Notes under the pieces: model-generated | Databases searched by the model: none | What the model was told of the DNA's origin: nothing | The model's input: the letters and a program-made list of their open reading frames with translations, nothing else | Part shown: positions 1 to 7,883 of the stretch, one piece after another | How the letters are laid out: each line of letters starts with the position of its first letter | Position numbering within the stretch: the first letter of the stretch is position 1 | Made by a program: the position numbers and the translations under genes | Origin: Streptomyces rishiriensis | GTDB taxonomy: Bacteria > Actinomycetota > Actinomycetes > Streptomycetales > Streptomycetaceae | Length of the DNA: 64,000 bases | Assembly: GCF_030815485.1 (NCBI RefSeq) | Contig: NZ_JAUSWV010000002.1 | Span: 8,308,001 to 8,372,000, forward strand | Reading direction: 5' to 3'

Positions 1-411
1 AACGGCCAGGTGGGCGACGAGATCTGCCGGTGGCCCCTCCGCCTCCATGGCGTCGAGCAGGTCGTCGGTCCATGACTGGATGCGTGGCGTCATGGCCTCG
101 ATCCGCCGGACGGCGAACGCCCTGGACACCAGGGCGCGCAGTTCGGTGTGGGGGCGGCCGTCCATGTTCACCGACCGTGCGCTGCCCGGCTCCTGGCCGG
201 ACCGCCGGGCGCGTACACCCATGACGTCCCGGGTGAAGCTCCGGCCGTTCAGCACCGTCCGGACGTCCTCGTGCCGGGTCACCAGCCAGGCCTCCTGCCC
301 GTCTGCCAGGAGCACCCGGGGGAGCGAATCCTGGCTGCGCAGTTCGACCAGTCGCGGATGCAGTTCGCCCGCGGAGTCCGCGGAACTCGGAAAATCAAGA
401 ACACGGTCCAT
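1..411 (-). CDS. Cytochrome P450, N-terminal part (runs off left edge)
   Basis: The reverse strand from an ATG at 411 gives 137 codons without a stop to the window edge. The translation has the actinobacterial P450 N-terminal layout: AWLVTRHEDVRTVL (B helix region), then NMDGRPHTELRALVSRAF (C helix with the DGRPHTELR variant of the usual DPPEHTRLR) and a PPADLVAHLAV start of the D/E helix. The heme-binding cysteine and the I helix lie outside the window. The gene is divergent from the methyltransferase at 1,039 and is probably one of the tailoring oxygenases of the terpenoid cluster. Substrate unknown. That it is a P450 is firm; its role is inferred from position. Confidence 0.88.
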   Translation of the reverse strand, partial: MDRVLDFPSSADSAGELHPRLVELRSQDSLPRVLLADGQEAWLVTRHEDVRTVLNGRSFTRDVMGVRARRSGQEPGSARSVNMDGRPHTELRALVSRAFAVRRIEAMTPRIQSWTDDLLDAMEAEGPPADLVAHLAV

Positions 412-1038
412 TGTCGGGAATCCGATCTGGGTGGTCAGCGCGCAGGGCGTGCTTCGCCGCGTGCCCGGTACCGTGCGGTTCGCGGGAAAGGAAGTGGGTG
501 AAGAAGAGGAGAGCCCTCATGGCTTCGCGAGGGCGGCTCACGCGACCTCGCAATGTGGAATCACCCTGGCAGCCGCTTCCTGCGACGACAATCCCCGATT
601 AGTGGGGGAGGGCCCACCGGCGCGGGGGCCCATGACCTGGGCCCTCGCCTCGTTGGTGGCCCGCTGGAGCCGACGGACCCCGCACTTCTGCGCACGCTGG
701 TCGCCTGCTACGCGGTCACCGGGCACGACCACGGACCAGTCACCGCCGGCGACGAGCCGTAGCGCGCACAGCGCGCTTATGAAGATCACGATGCACGGGT
801 GGAGTAATAGCATGCGGATTCACGCCGTGGCCATCCCGACTTTTCGCAGTTGTCGTCGCTCGTGCCGTCCGACATCGTGGCCACTCGATTGTGGCGTCCT
901 GCCGTACCGGCGACGTGTGGCCATGAGCTGCGTGAGGCCGTAATTGCTTGCGCCAGGCGGGTATTGGCCCTGGCTCACCACTCCCCGCCGAAAGTGATCC
1001 GCGTGTGAGTCGGCTCATCAAGACAGGTGGTAGAGGCC
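412..1038. other. Divergent intergenic region, no supported gene
   Basis: About 630 bases separate the partial P450 (minus) from the methyltransferase (plus). Several open frames cross it, but none has a ribosome site together with credible protein composition. The heptamer GTGGCCA occurs three times in the same orientation (827-833, 877-883, 917-923), 50 and 40 bases apart, and could be regulator half-sites. The plus-strand ribosome site AGGTGG is at 1,025-1,030. Promoters for both genes are expected here, but I see no clear -10/-35 pair. Confidence 0.4.
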
Positions 1039-1854
1039 ATGCCCGACACACGAGTGTCATTCTCCGAGGACGAACTTCCCCGACATCGCCGGGTGGCGGA
1101 GGGGTTCGGCGCGGACCCGGAACGCTACGACCGGACCAGGCCCCGCTACCCGGAAGCTCTGGTCGACCGAATCGTCGGGGCCGGCACCGGGCTCGATGTC
1201 GTCGACGTCGGCTGCGGCACCGGCATCGCCGCCCGGCAGTTTCAGGCGGCCGGCTGCACGGTGCTCGGAGTGGAACCGGACACGCGGATGGCCGAGTTCG
1301 CGCGGCGGCGCGGGCTCGCGGTCGAGGTGTCGGCGTTCGAGGCCTGGGACCCGAACGGCCGGTCCTTCGACGCCGTCGTCTCCGGGCAGACCTGGCACTG
1401 GCTGGACGCGGTCGCCGGCGCCGTGAAGGCCGCGGAGGCGCTGCGGTCCGGTGGAGAGCTGGTGGTCTTCTGGAACGCGGAGATTCCGCCGCCCGAGGTG
1501 CTGCGGTCCTTCGGCGAGATCTACCGGAGGGTGTTGCCCGATTCTCTCGTCGCACGCCAGTGGACGACCAACGCCCTGGACGGCTACGCGATGTTGAGCG
1601 GCAACGCGGCCGACGGAGTGCGCAAGGCCGGTGCTTTCGGCACTCCGACGGAGTGGCGATTCAGCTGGGAGAAGTCCTACACCCGGGACGAGTGGCTGGA
1701 TCAGATGCCCACCCACGGTGACCTCGGCCAGCACCCTTCGACCCAGGTGACGCAGGTACAAGAGGGCATCGGTGCCGCCATCGACGCGATGGGGGGCAGC
1801 TTCACCATGGGCTACACCACGGTCGCGATGAGCGCGGTGCGAACGTCCACTTGA
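1039..1854 (+). CDS. SAM-dependent methyltransferase (class I, type 11-like)
   Basis: A 271-residue class I methyltransferase. The SAM-binding motif I VVDVGCGTGIAARQF is near residue 55, followed by the acidic loop GVEPDTRMAEFARR and a post-motif SGQTWHWLD. The ATG at 1,039 is preferred over GTG 1,027 because AGGTGG lies 8 bases upstream. It is clearly paralogous to the gene at 24,153: both share ERYDRTRPRYP, EPDTRMAEFAR, DEWLDQ and GAAIDAMGGSF. The two copies sit near opposite ends of the visible cluster, which suggests separate O-methylations, for example on sugar and aglycone. The substrate cannot be read from sequence. Upstream of the P450 at 2,075 by about 220 bases in the same direction. 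Confidence 0.85.
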   Translation: MPDTRVSFSEDELPRHRRVAEGFGADPERYDRTRPRYPEALVDRIVGAGTGLDVVDVGCGTGIAARQFQAAGCTVLGVEPDTRMAEFARRRGLAVEVSAFEAWDPNGRSFDAVVSGQTWHWLDAVAGAVKAAEALRSGGELVVFWNAEIPPPEVLRSFGEIYRRVLPDSLVARQWTTNALDGYAMLSGNAADGVRKAGAFGTPTEWRFSWEKSYTRDEWLDQMPTHGDLGQHPSTQVTQVQEGIGAAIDAMGGSFTMGYTTVAMSAVRTST

Positions 1855-2074
1855 GCGCGTGCCCCGCGGAGGAAGAACAACGGCGGCAACGACGGCGAGC
1901 GGGCGGAGACCGTCAGGAGCCGACCGCCGCGGTGGGACGTACCGAGCGACGCGTGGCGTCGGCTGTCGTCCACCTACGGCGGTGCGTTCGACGGCATCCC
2001 CCGAGGACGGTGCCCCTGGTGTCCGTCGCCTCCATGACCGAGACCGGCCACCGCCGACCACCGATCGGAAAGGG

Positions 2075-3289
2075 ATGACCGAGATGACGGCTACCGAGCG
2101 AGGGACCAGGCTGGCCGACCAGTCCGCCGATGCCGGGACGATGCTCGCCTGGTTCCGGCGGATGCGGGAGAGCGAACCCGTCAGCCATGACGGGGAAGCC
2201 GGTGTATGGCACGTCTTCCGTCACAGCGACGTGGAGCGGATCCTTGCCGACCCGGGCACCTTCTCCTCCGACTTCAGTTCGTTCATGCCGGCGCAGGAAG
2301 ACGTCGACCGCTTCATCAAGGGCAACCTTCTGCGGAAGGACCCGCCCCAGCACCGCAAGCTGCGCACCTTGGTGAGCAAGGCCTTCACCCCGGGTGTGGT
2401 CGCCCGGCTCGCGCCCCGCATCGAGGCGATCACCGACGAACTGCTGGACGCGAAGGCCGGCGCGGAAGAGATCGAACTGGTCTCGGATCTGGCGTCCCCC
2501 CTTCCGGTGACCGTGATCGCCGAACTCCTGGGCATCCCGGCCGAGGACCGCCCGATGTTCGGGCGGTGGGCCGACTCCCTGGTCGCACCGGAGAGCCAGA
2601 CGAGTTTCATACCGAACGAGGAACGCACGAAGTCCATGGCGATCGTCATGCGTGAGATGAACGCCTACTGCCTGGAGCACATTCGCGGTCGGCGGGCCAG
2701 ACCGAGGGAGGACCTGGTCAGCGAGCTCGTGGCGGCGGAGGTGGACGGTCAGCGGCTGGACGACGACGAGATCATCGGGTTCGTGGGGCTCCTGCTGCTC
2801 GCCGGACACATCACGACCACGGCGCTGCTGACCAATGTCGTCCTGTGTCTGGACGAGTATCCCGAGGTCGCCGCGGCACTGCGCGCGGACACTGCCGGGC
2901 TGCCCGGCGCCATGGAAGAGGTACTGCGTTTCCGTACACCGTTGGCTCCGAGCATGCGCAGGACGACGAGAGACGTCCGGGTCGGTGAACTCACGGTACC
3001 GGCGGGCCAGATCGTTCTCGCGTGGCTGGCCTCGGCCAACCGGGACGAGAGGCGCTTCCCCGCGCCGGACAGCTTCGACATCCGTCGCGCACCCAATCCC
3101 CACCTGAGCCTCGGGCACGGGATCCACTTCTGCCTGGGAGCACCACTCGCCCGTCTGGAGGTAAGGATCGCCCTGGAGAAGATGCTCGGCCGCTGGAGCG
3201 AGATGTCGGTGGGAGAGGGCGTCGAGTACCACGACGCGCGAGGAATCGTCGGGGCCAAACGGCTCCCGCTTCAGCTGCAATGGACCTGA
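2075..3289 (+). CDS. Cytochrome P450 (CYP107/105-like)
   Basis: A complete bacterial class I P450 of 404 residues. The C-helix motif is KDPPQHRKLRTLVSKAF; the I helix reads LLAGHITTTALL, with His where the usual acid (AGxE/DT) would be; the K-helix ExxR is in EEVLRFR; and the heme loop LGHGIHFCLGAP places the iron ligand at Cys353. The start is ATG 2,075; ATG 2,084 is equally possible and better spaced from GGAAAGGG at 2,067-2,074. It needs ferredoxin and reductase partners not seen here. Predicted to hydroxylate or oxidise the terpenoid aglycone, an inference from cluster context. The missing I-helix acid is worth noting because it often signals altered proton delivery. Confidence 0.92.
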   Translation: MTEMTATERGTRLADQSADAGTMLAWFRRMRESEPVSHDGEAGVWHVFRHSDVERILADPGTFSSDFSSFMPAQEDVDRFIKGNLLRKDPPQHRKLRTLVSKAFTPGVVARLAPRIEAITDELLDAKAGAEEIELVSDLASPLPVTVIAELLGIPAEDRPMFGRWADSLVAPESQTSFIPNEERTKSMAIVMREMNAYCLEHIRGRRARPREDLVSELVAAEVDGQRLDDDEIIGFVGLLLLAGHITTTALLTNVVLCLDEYPEVAAALRADTAGLPGAMEEVLRFRTPLAPSMRRTTRDVRVGELTVPAGQIVLAWLASANRDERRFPAPDSFDIRRAPNPHLSLGHGIHFCLGAPLARLEVRIALEKMLGRWSEMSVGEGVEYHDARGIVGAKRLPLQLQWT

Positions 3290-3615
3290 CGGCTGCATCC
3301 GATCGGGATGACGAAAAGACCGAACGGGGCGATCGACTCGAGGTGATTTCCGACCGGGGTGGCCATGGCCTGACAACGGCCGTGCAATGCCCGAGGGGCG
3401 ATCGGGGCCGACAGTCCCCCAGAAGTGGGGGTACTCCCTCACGAATGTGCGTGCGAGGATGCTGCGTACCCTCCGTCGCACAGAACGACAAGGGCGCGGG
3501 AGCCGGCGACTCGATCGCGGCATGACGCGAAGAATTCAGTCCCCTCAAGCGTCGATTCCCCTGCTGCACCGAGGAATTCTGACCAATCCGCTCATCGGGC
3601 CGAGGTTCTGTGAAT
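3290..3615. other. Intergenic leader before the pyrrole operon
   Basis: No gene is supported in these 325 bases. A short hairpin (CCCCCA-GAAG-TGGGGG, 3,416-3,431) may end the P450 transcript. The region just before the carrier-protein gene is less GC-rich (GAATTC at about 3,534 and 3,574) and is a plausible promoter zone. The 12-mer AGGAATTCTGAC at 3,572-3,583 recurs exactly at 3,868-3,879, near the end of the carrier-protein gene. Confidence 0.4.
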
Positions 3616-3891
3616 ATGGTCACGGAGAATGCAGACTCAGCATACGTTCTCGCTCGTCTCGACTCGCTCCTCAGAGAAGTCTGGGATCAACTGCCCGCCG
3701 ACGTTCCGGTTCAGAGCGACGCATCGTTCCTCAGTCTGGGCGTCGACTCCCTCACGCTTGTTCTGCTGCTCGACAAGGTGGGCTCGGAGTTCCACATCGA
3801 CTGGGAGACCGAGACGTCTCCGGGCGCCGCCAGCTCGCTGCGCTCGCTTTCGGACCTCGTGGTGCGAAGGAATTCTGACAACGCCGCTTGA
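3616..3891 (+). CDS. Acyl carrier protein (CloN1-like)
   Basis: A 91-residue acidic carrier protein. The phosphopantetheine attachment site is SLGVDSLTL with Ser45, on a four-helix carrier fold of typical length. ATG 3,616 is chosen; the in-frame GTG at 3,610 is an alternative because GAGG at 3,602-3,605 could serve either. It is the first gene of a tight operon with a KAS III-like acyltransferase, a prolyl dehydrogenase and an adenylation/carrier protein. In clorobiocin and coumermycin pathways an extra carrier protein (CloN1) receives the pyrrolyl group from the first carrier before transfer to the sugar. That role is inferred here from gene order and partners. Confidence 0.88.
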   Translation: MVTENADSAYVLARLDSLLREVWDQLPADVPVQSDASFLSLGVDSLTLVLLLDKVGSEFHIDWETETSPGAASSLRSLSDLVVRRNSDNAA

Positions 3892-3905
3892 ACAGGGGGG
3901 AACCA

Positions 3906-4973
3906 GTGCGTACCCGGGGTACATACCTCGCCGGAGTCGGTGTGTTCCTGCCTGCGGCGCGGAACATCGAATCGGCAGTGGAGCAGGGGCTCGTACCGGC
4001 CGCCACGGCGGCGGAGTACGACCTGTCGGGGGTCGCGGTCGCGGGGCGGATCTCGGCGCCGGAGATGGCCCTGGCCGCCGCGCAGGAGGCACTCAAGGGC
4101 AGCGGGGTGAGCGCCGAGGACATCGGGCTGCTCCTGTACGCGGGCGTCTGGCATCAGGGCCCCGACGGCTGGGGTCCCCAGGCGTACCTGCAACGGCACC
4201 TGCTCGGCGACGACCTGCTCGCGGTCGAGGTCAGGAACGGCTGCAACGGAACGTTCAGTGCGCTGGAACTGGCAGCCGGGTACCTCAAGGCCTTCCCGGA
4301 GATCCCGGCAGCGCTGGTCACCGCGAGCGACAACTTCGGCACGCCACTGATCGACAGGTGGAACCCCGGCGAAGGGGTCGCCTACCTGGGCGACGGCGCC
4401 AGCGCCGTGGTGGTGAGCACCGCGCCGGGTTTCGCGGAGCTGAGCTCCCTGTGCTCGGCCACGTTCTCGGAGATGGAGGAGGCCCATCGAGGCGGGGAGC
4501 CGTTGTTCCCGCCCAACGCCACCACCGCCACCGCGCTGGACTACGGAGCCAGAAGTGCCGCCTTCCAGCGGAAGGCCGAAGAGGACGGATCGTGGGTGCG
4601 GCTGCTGCTGGGTCATCAGAGGCACAACGTCGAATGCACCGAGCGGGCACTGGAGGAGGCCGGTGTGACGGCCGGTGACATCAGGCACGTCCTGATCCAC
4701 GGCATGCCGCGCCGGGCGGCCTCCTCCTATCTCAAGATCCTCGGTTTCTCCCTGGAACGCTCGACGTGGGACTTCAGCAGGACGGTCGGGCACCTCGGCG
4801 CGAGCGATCACCTGGCCGCGCTTCACCACCTGCTGGCGACGAACCGGCTCGAAGCCGGGGACCACGTGCTGCTGTGCGGCTTCTCCCCGGGAGTGACCTA
4901 CAAGGCGGCAGTCGTCCGCATCCTCGGCACCGACCCGACACGGAACCGTGAGGCGCAGGCCAGTGGACTTTGA
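3906..4973 (+). CDS. KAS III-like acyltransferase (CloN2-like carrier-to-carrier transferase)
   Basis: A 355-residue thiolase-fold protein of the beta-ketoacyl-ACP synthase III family. The nucleophile is Cys113 in RNGCNGTFSALE and the catalytic His is His265 in LIHGMPRR. Where true KAS III enzymes have Asn (GNTSAAS), this protein reads GHLGASD, so the Asn is lost and Asp301 is available for a Cys-His-Asp triad as in CerJ-type acyltransferases. That favours acyl shuttling over decarboxylative condensation. GTG 3,906 follows AGGGGGG at 3,894-3,900. By analogy with CloN2 it should move a pyrrolyl thioester between the two carrier proteins encoded in this operon. Function inferred; family assignment firm. 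Confidence 0.85.
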   Translation: MRTRGTYLAGVGVFLPAARNIESAVEQGLVPAATAAEYDLSGVAVAGRISAPEMALAAAQEALKGSGVSAEDIGLLLYAGVWHQGPDGWGPQAYLQRHLLGDDLLAVEVRNGCNGTFSALELAAGYLKAFPEIPAALVTASDNFGTPLIDRWNPGEGVAYLGDGASAVVVSTAPGFAELSSLCSATFSEMEEAHRGGEPLFPPNATTATALDYGARSAAFQRKAEEDGSWVRLLLGHQRHNVECTERALEEAGVTAGDIRHVLIHGMPRRAASSYLKILGFSLERSTWDFSRTVGHLGASDHLAALHHLLATNRLEAGDHVLLCGFSPGVTYKAAVVRILGTDPTRNREAQASGL

Positions 4974-6096
4974 CCTCACTGCGGAACAACGACGACGGGT
5001 CCGGCACATCCGCGACGCCGCCGGCCGTCTGCCCCGCCCGGAGCCGGGGGAGCCCGCCGGAAGGGACATCTGGCAGGCCGCGGGGGAGTGCGGGATCACG
5101 GGCCTGTGCCTGCCCGAGGAGCACGGCGGCGGCGGGTGCGGCGCGCTCGACACGGCTCTCGGCCTCGAGGCGTTCTGCGCGGGCGGCGCCGACACAGGGT
5201 TCGCCTTCGCCATCGCCGCACACCTGCTGGCCTGCGGCACCGCCCTGGCGGAGCACGCCCATGAGCCCGTGCGGGCCGACCTGCTGCACGGCCTGAGCTC
5301 CGGCAGGACGATCGCCGCCAACGCGATGACCGAGGACGAGGCCGGGTCGGACGTGGGCCGGCTCGCGACGACCGCGCTGCCCGACGGCGACTCCTACGTG
5401 ATCAACGGGGTGAAGTCGTTCGTCAGCAACGGCCCCTTGGCGGACGTTCTCGTGACCTACGCCGTCACCGCGCCCGCTGCCGGATTTCTGGGACTGTCGG
5501 CCTTCGCCGTTCCCGCCGGCTCGCCCGGCCTCCGCATCGGCCCGCCCCTCGCCAAGGCGGGGCTGGACGGGTGCGCCGCCGCACGGGTGGAGTTCACCGA
5601 ATGCAGGGTTCCCCGCGGATACCTGATGGGTGCGGAAGGTCAGGGCAGCGCCGTCTTCCAGGCTTCCATGACCTGGGAACGGGCCTGCCTGCCCGCGATC
5701 TATCTGGGCACGATGGAGGCCCAGCTGCACCGCTGCGTGACGCACGCCCGGGAACGACGCCAGTTCGGCAGACGCATCGGAGACTTCCAGGCGGTCTCCC
5801 ACCGTCTGGCCACGATGAAACAGCGCCTGGAGAGCAGCCGCCTGCTGTTGTACCGGGCGTGCTGGCAGCTCGACCAGGGCAGCGCGGACGCCGGTGCGGC
5901 GGCGGCCCTCGCCAAGGTCGCCGTCGCGGAGAGCGCGGTCGCCAACGGCGTCGACGCGCTCCAGGTGTTCGGCGCGAAGGGATATCTGGCCGGGGAAGGG
6001 GTCGGCGACCGGCTGAGGGACGTCGTGCCGATGCACATCTTCTCGGGAACGACGGACATCCAGCGGGAGATCATCGCCAAGGGGATGGGCCTGTGA
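4963..6096 (+). CDS. Acyl-CoA dehydrogenase family, prolyl-carrier-protein oxidase (CloN3-like)
   Basis: A 377-residue FAD-dependent acyl-CoA dehydrogenase family protein. The N-terminal LTAEQRRR segment, the mid-region AMTEDEAGSDVG (flavin contact) and the C-terminal helical domain (RERRQFGRRIGDFQAV and LQVFGAKGYLAGEGVGDRLRD) are all present. The GTG at 4,963 makes the protein begin VDFDLTAEQ, the usual family N-terminus, and overlaps the previous gene by 11 bases; a GTG at 4,948 is the alternative. Next to a proline-type adenylation domain and carrier, it should oxidise L-prolyl-S-carrier to the pyrrole-2-carboxyl thioester, as PltE, RedW and CloN3 do. The assignment rests on context plus family. 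Confidence 0.88.
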   Translation: MDFDLTAEQRRRVRHIRDAAGRLPRPEPGEPAGRDIWQAAGECGITGLCLPEEHGGGGCGALDTALGLEAFCAGGADTGFAFAIAAHLLACGTALAEHAHEPVRADLLHGLSSGRTIAANAMTEDEAGSDVGRLATTALPDGDSYVINGVKSFVSNGPLADVLVTYAVTAPAAGFLGLSAFAVPAGSPGLRIGPPLAKAGLDGCAAARVEFTECRVPRGYLMGAEGQGSAVFQASMTWERACLPAIYLGTMEAQLHRCVTHARERRQFGRRIGDFQAVSHRLATMKQRLESSRLLLYRACWQLDQGSADAGAAAALAKVAVAESAVANGVDALQVFGAKGYLAGEGVGDRLRDVVPMHIFSGTTDIQREIIAKGMGL

Positions 6097-7883
6097 ACAA
6101 GCCCGCCAACCTCCACCAGTTGCTGGCCGAAGCCGCGGCGCGTGCCCCGCAGGCCCTGGCTGTGGCGGGCCCCTGCGGCCCGGTGACCTATGCGGAACTC
6201 GACGCCCGCGCCGACGCCCTGGCCTGCGTCCTGGCCGGCCACGGCGTGGGCCGCGGCGACCGCGTCCTCGTGTGGAGTCCGAAGTCGGCGGACGCGCTCG
6301 CGGCCATGCAGGCGGTCCTGCGGCTCGGTGCCGCCTATGTCCCGGTCGACCCCCTCAGCCCCGTGGAGCGCGTCGCGACCATCGCCCGCGAGTCCGCGGC
6401 GCGAGCGCTGTGCGCCCCGGCCGAACTGCTCTCGCGCGTTCCCGGCGCACTTCGCCCCCTCCTGGCATGCGTCGACACCGCGCCCCAGGAAGGCGCCGCC
6501 GGGGCACCGGGCGGTGCCGGTACGCGCAAGGCGGCGAGTGCCCTCGTCGGCCGGGACGAGCCTGCGTACATCCTCTTCACGTCGGGTTCGACGGGAACGC
6601 CGAAGGGCGTGTCCATCAGCCACGGCAACGCCCTGGCCTTCGTCGAATGGGCCGTCGAGGAACTGTCGGCCGGCCCCGGGGACCGGTTCGCCAACCACGC
6701 CTCGTTCTCCTTCGACCTGTCAGTGCTGGACATCTACGCGGCGTTCGCGGTGGGCGCGTCAGTCTGTCCCGTGCCCAGCGAGTTCGCGTACGCCCCGAAA
6801 CGCCTGGTCGAACTCCTGCACCAAGAGCGCATCACCGTCTGGTACTCCGTTCCTTCCGTGCTCGTCCTCATGCAGCGCGACGGCGGCCTGCTCGATCAGC
6901 CGCCGCCCGAGTCGCTGCGTGCGCTGCTGTTCGCGGGCGAGCCGTTCCCCGTCCGCCATGTCCGGGAACTCGCCGAATGGACCGACGCCCGGCTGCTCAA
7001 CCTCTACGGTCCGACCGAGACGAACGTGTGCACGTACCACGAAGTCCGGCCCGAGGACCTCGACCGCGACGTTCCGGTCCCGATCGGCGCTGCCTGCAGC
7101 GGTGACCGCGTCTGGGCGGGCAGGCCCGACGGCCGGACGGCCGGCCCCGGCGAGGAGGGCGAGCTCATGGTCAGCGGCCCGACCGTCTTCCTCGGGTACT
7201 GGGGGCAGCCGGCGCAGGACGGTCCCTACGCCACCGGAGACCGGGTCAGGGTCCGGCCCGACGGTTCCTTCGACTACCTGGGGCGCGCCGACGGACAGGT
7301 CAAGGTCCGTGGCCACCGCATCGAACTGAGCGAGGTGTCCGCGGCACTGCACTCGCATCCGGAGGTGGCCGAAGCCGCGGTCACCGCCGTGGGGGACGGG
7401 CTGGACCGGTGTCTGGCCGCGTTCGTGACCCGGACCCCGGCCGGCACCCTCGGGAACATCGCGCTCAGGCGCCATCTGGCGCAGCGGCTTCCCCCGCAGA
7501 TGATTCCCGACGACGTTCGCTTCGTCGAGAAGTTGCCCCGAAACGACCGAGGGAAGCTCGACCTCGCGGCCCTGGTCGCCGAACACCATTCAGGAGGGGT
7601 ATCAGTGACAGCTACGCAGGAACGCGAAGAGATCGCAACGAAACTGCTCGCGTTCATCCGGGAGAGTTTCCTCTCCGGCGACCCTCAGGGAGAACTTGCC
7701 GGCGACACGCCACTGCTCGAACTGGGCGTCCTCAACTCGCTGAACACCGCGACATTGATCGCGCACATACACGAGCAGTTCGAGGTCAAGGTGGCCTGGC
7801 GCGACGTCACTCCGGAAACGTTCAAGAACATAGACAATCTCAGCGCGATGGTGCATGAGAGGCGGCTCTCCGCCCATGCATAA
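6093..7883 (+). CDS. Proline-type adenylation domain fused to peptidyl carrier domain (CloN4 + CloN5 equivalents)
   Basis: A 596-residue adenylate-forming enzyme with a C-terminal carrier. Core motifs in order: A3 ILFTSGSTGTPKG, A4 SFDLSVLD, A5 NLYGPTETN, A7 YATGDR, A8 GRADGQVKVRGHRIE and A10 NDRGKLD. The last 92 residues are a carrier domain with LGVLNSLNTA, phosphopantetheine Ser549. GTG 6,093 overlaps the previous stop (GTGA). It is expected to activate L-proline and load it onto the carrier. In known pathways these are two proteins. Here a strong internal ribosome site (AGGAGGGG, 7,592-7,599) and a GTG at 7,605 sit at the junction, and removing one G from GGGG would restore a GTGA overlap, so the fusion may be recent or a sequencing artefact. 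Confidence 0.9.
   Translation: MNKPANLHQLLAEAAARAPQALAVAGPCGPVTYAELDARADALACVLAGHGVGRGDRVLVWSPKSADALAAMQAVLRLGAAYVPVDPLSPVERVATIARESAARALCAPAELLSRVPGALRPLLACVDTAPQEGAAGAPGGAGTRKAASALVGRDEPAYILFTSGSTGTPKGVSISHGNALAFVEWAVEELSAGPGDRFANHASFSFDLSVLDIYAAFAVGASVCPVPSEFAYAPKRLVELLHQERITVWYSVPSVLVLMQRDGGLLDQPPPESLRALLFAGEPFPVRHVRELAEWTDARLLNLYGPTETNVCTYHEVRPEDLDRDVPVPIGAACSGDRVWAGRPDGRTAGPGEEGELMVSGPTVFLGYWGQPAQDGPYATGDRVRVRPDGSFDYLGRADGQVKVRGHRIELSEVSAALHSHPEVAEAAVTAVGDGLDRCLAAFVTRTPAGTLGNIALRRHLAQRLPPQMIPDDVRFVEKLPRNDRGKLDLAALVAEHHSGGVSVTATQEREEIATKLLAFIRESFLSGDPQGELAGDTPLLELGVLNSLNTATLIAHIHEQFEVKVAWRDVTPETFKNIDNLSAMVHERRLSAHA
7592..7607 (+). promoter_or_regulatory. Internal ribosome binding site and GTG start for a free-standing carrier protein
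   Basis: AGGAGGGG (7,592-7,599) lies 5 bases before GTG 7,605, in frame with the carrier domain of the surrounding gene. Translation from here would give a 92-residue peptidyl carrier protein beginning VTATQEREEI. The same spot contains GTGA (7,605-7,608), the usual stop/start overlap of this operon, in a frame shifted by one base from the adenylation frame. Confidence 0.6.

Noticed and set aside
538-813. Minus-strand open frame with a hydrophobic start between the first P450 and the methyltransferase
   Set aside because: No ribosome site, poor composition after the first 20 residues, no family resemblance.
3711-5321. Long minus-strand frame opposite the KAS III-like and dehydrogenase genes
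   Set aside because: Antisense shadow of well-supported pathway genes.
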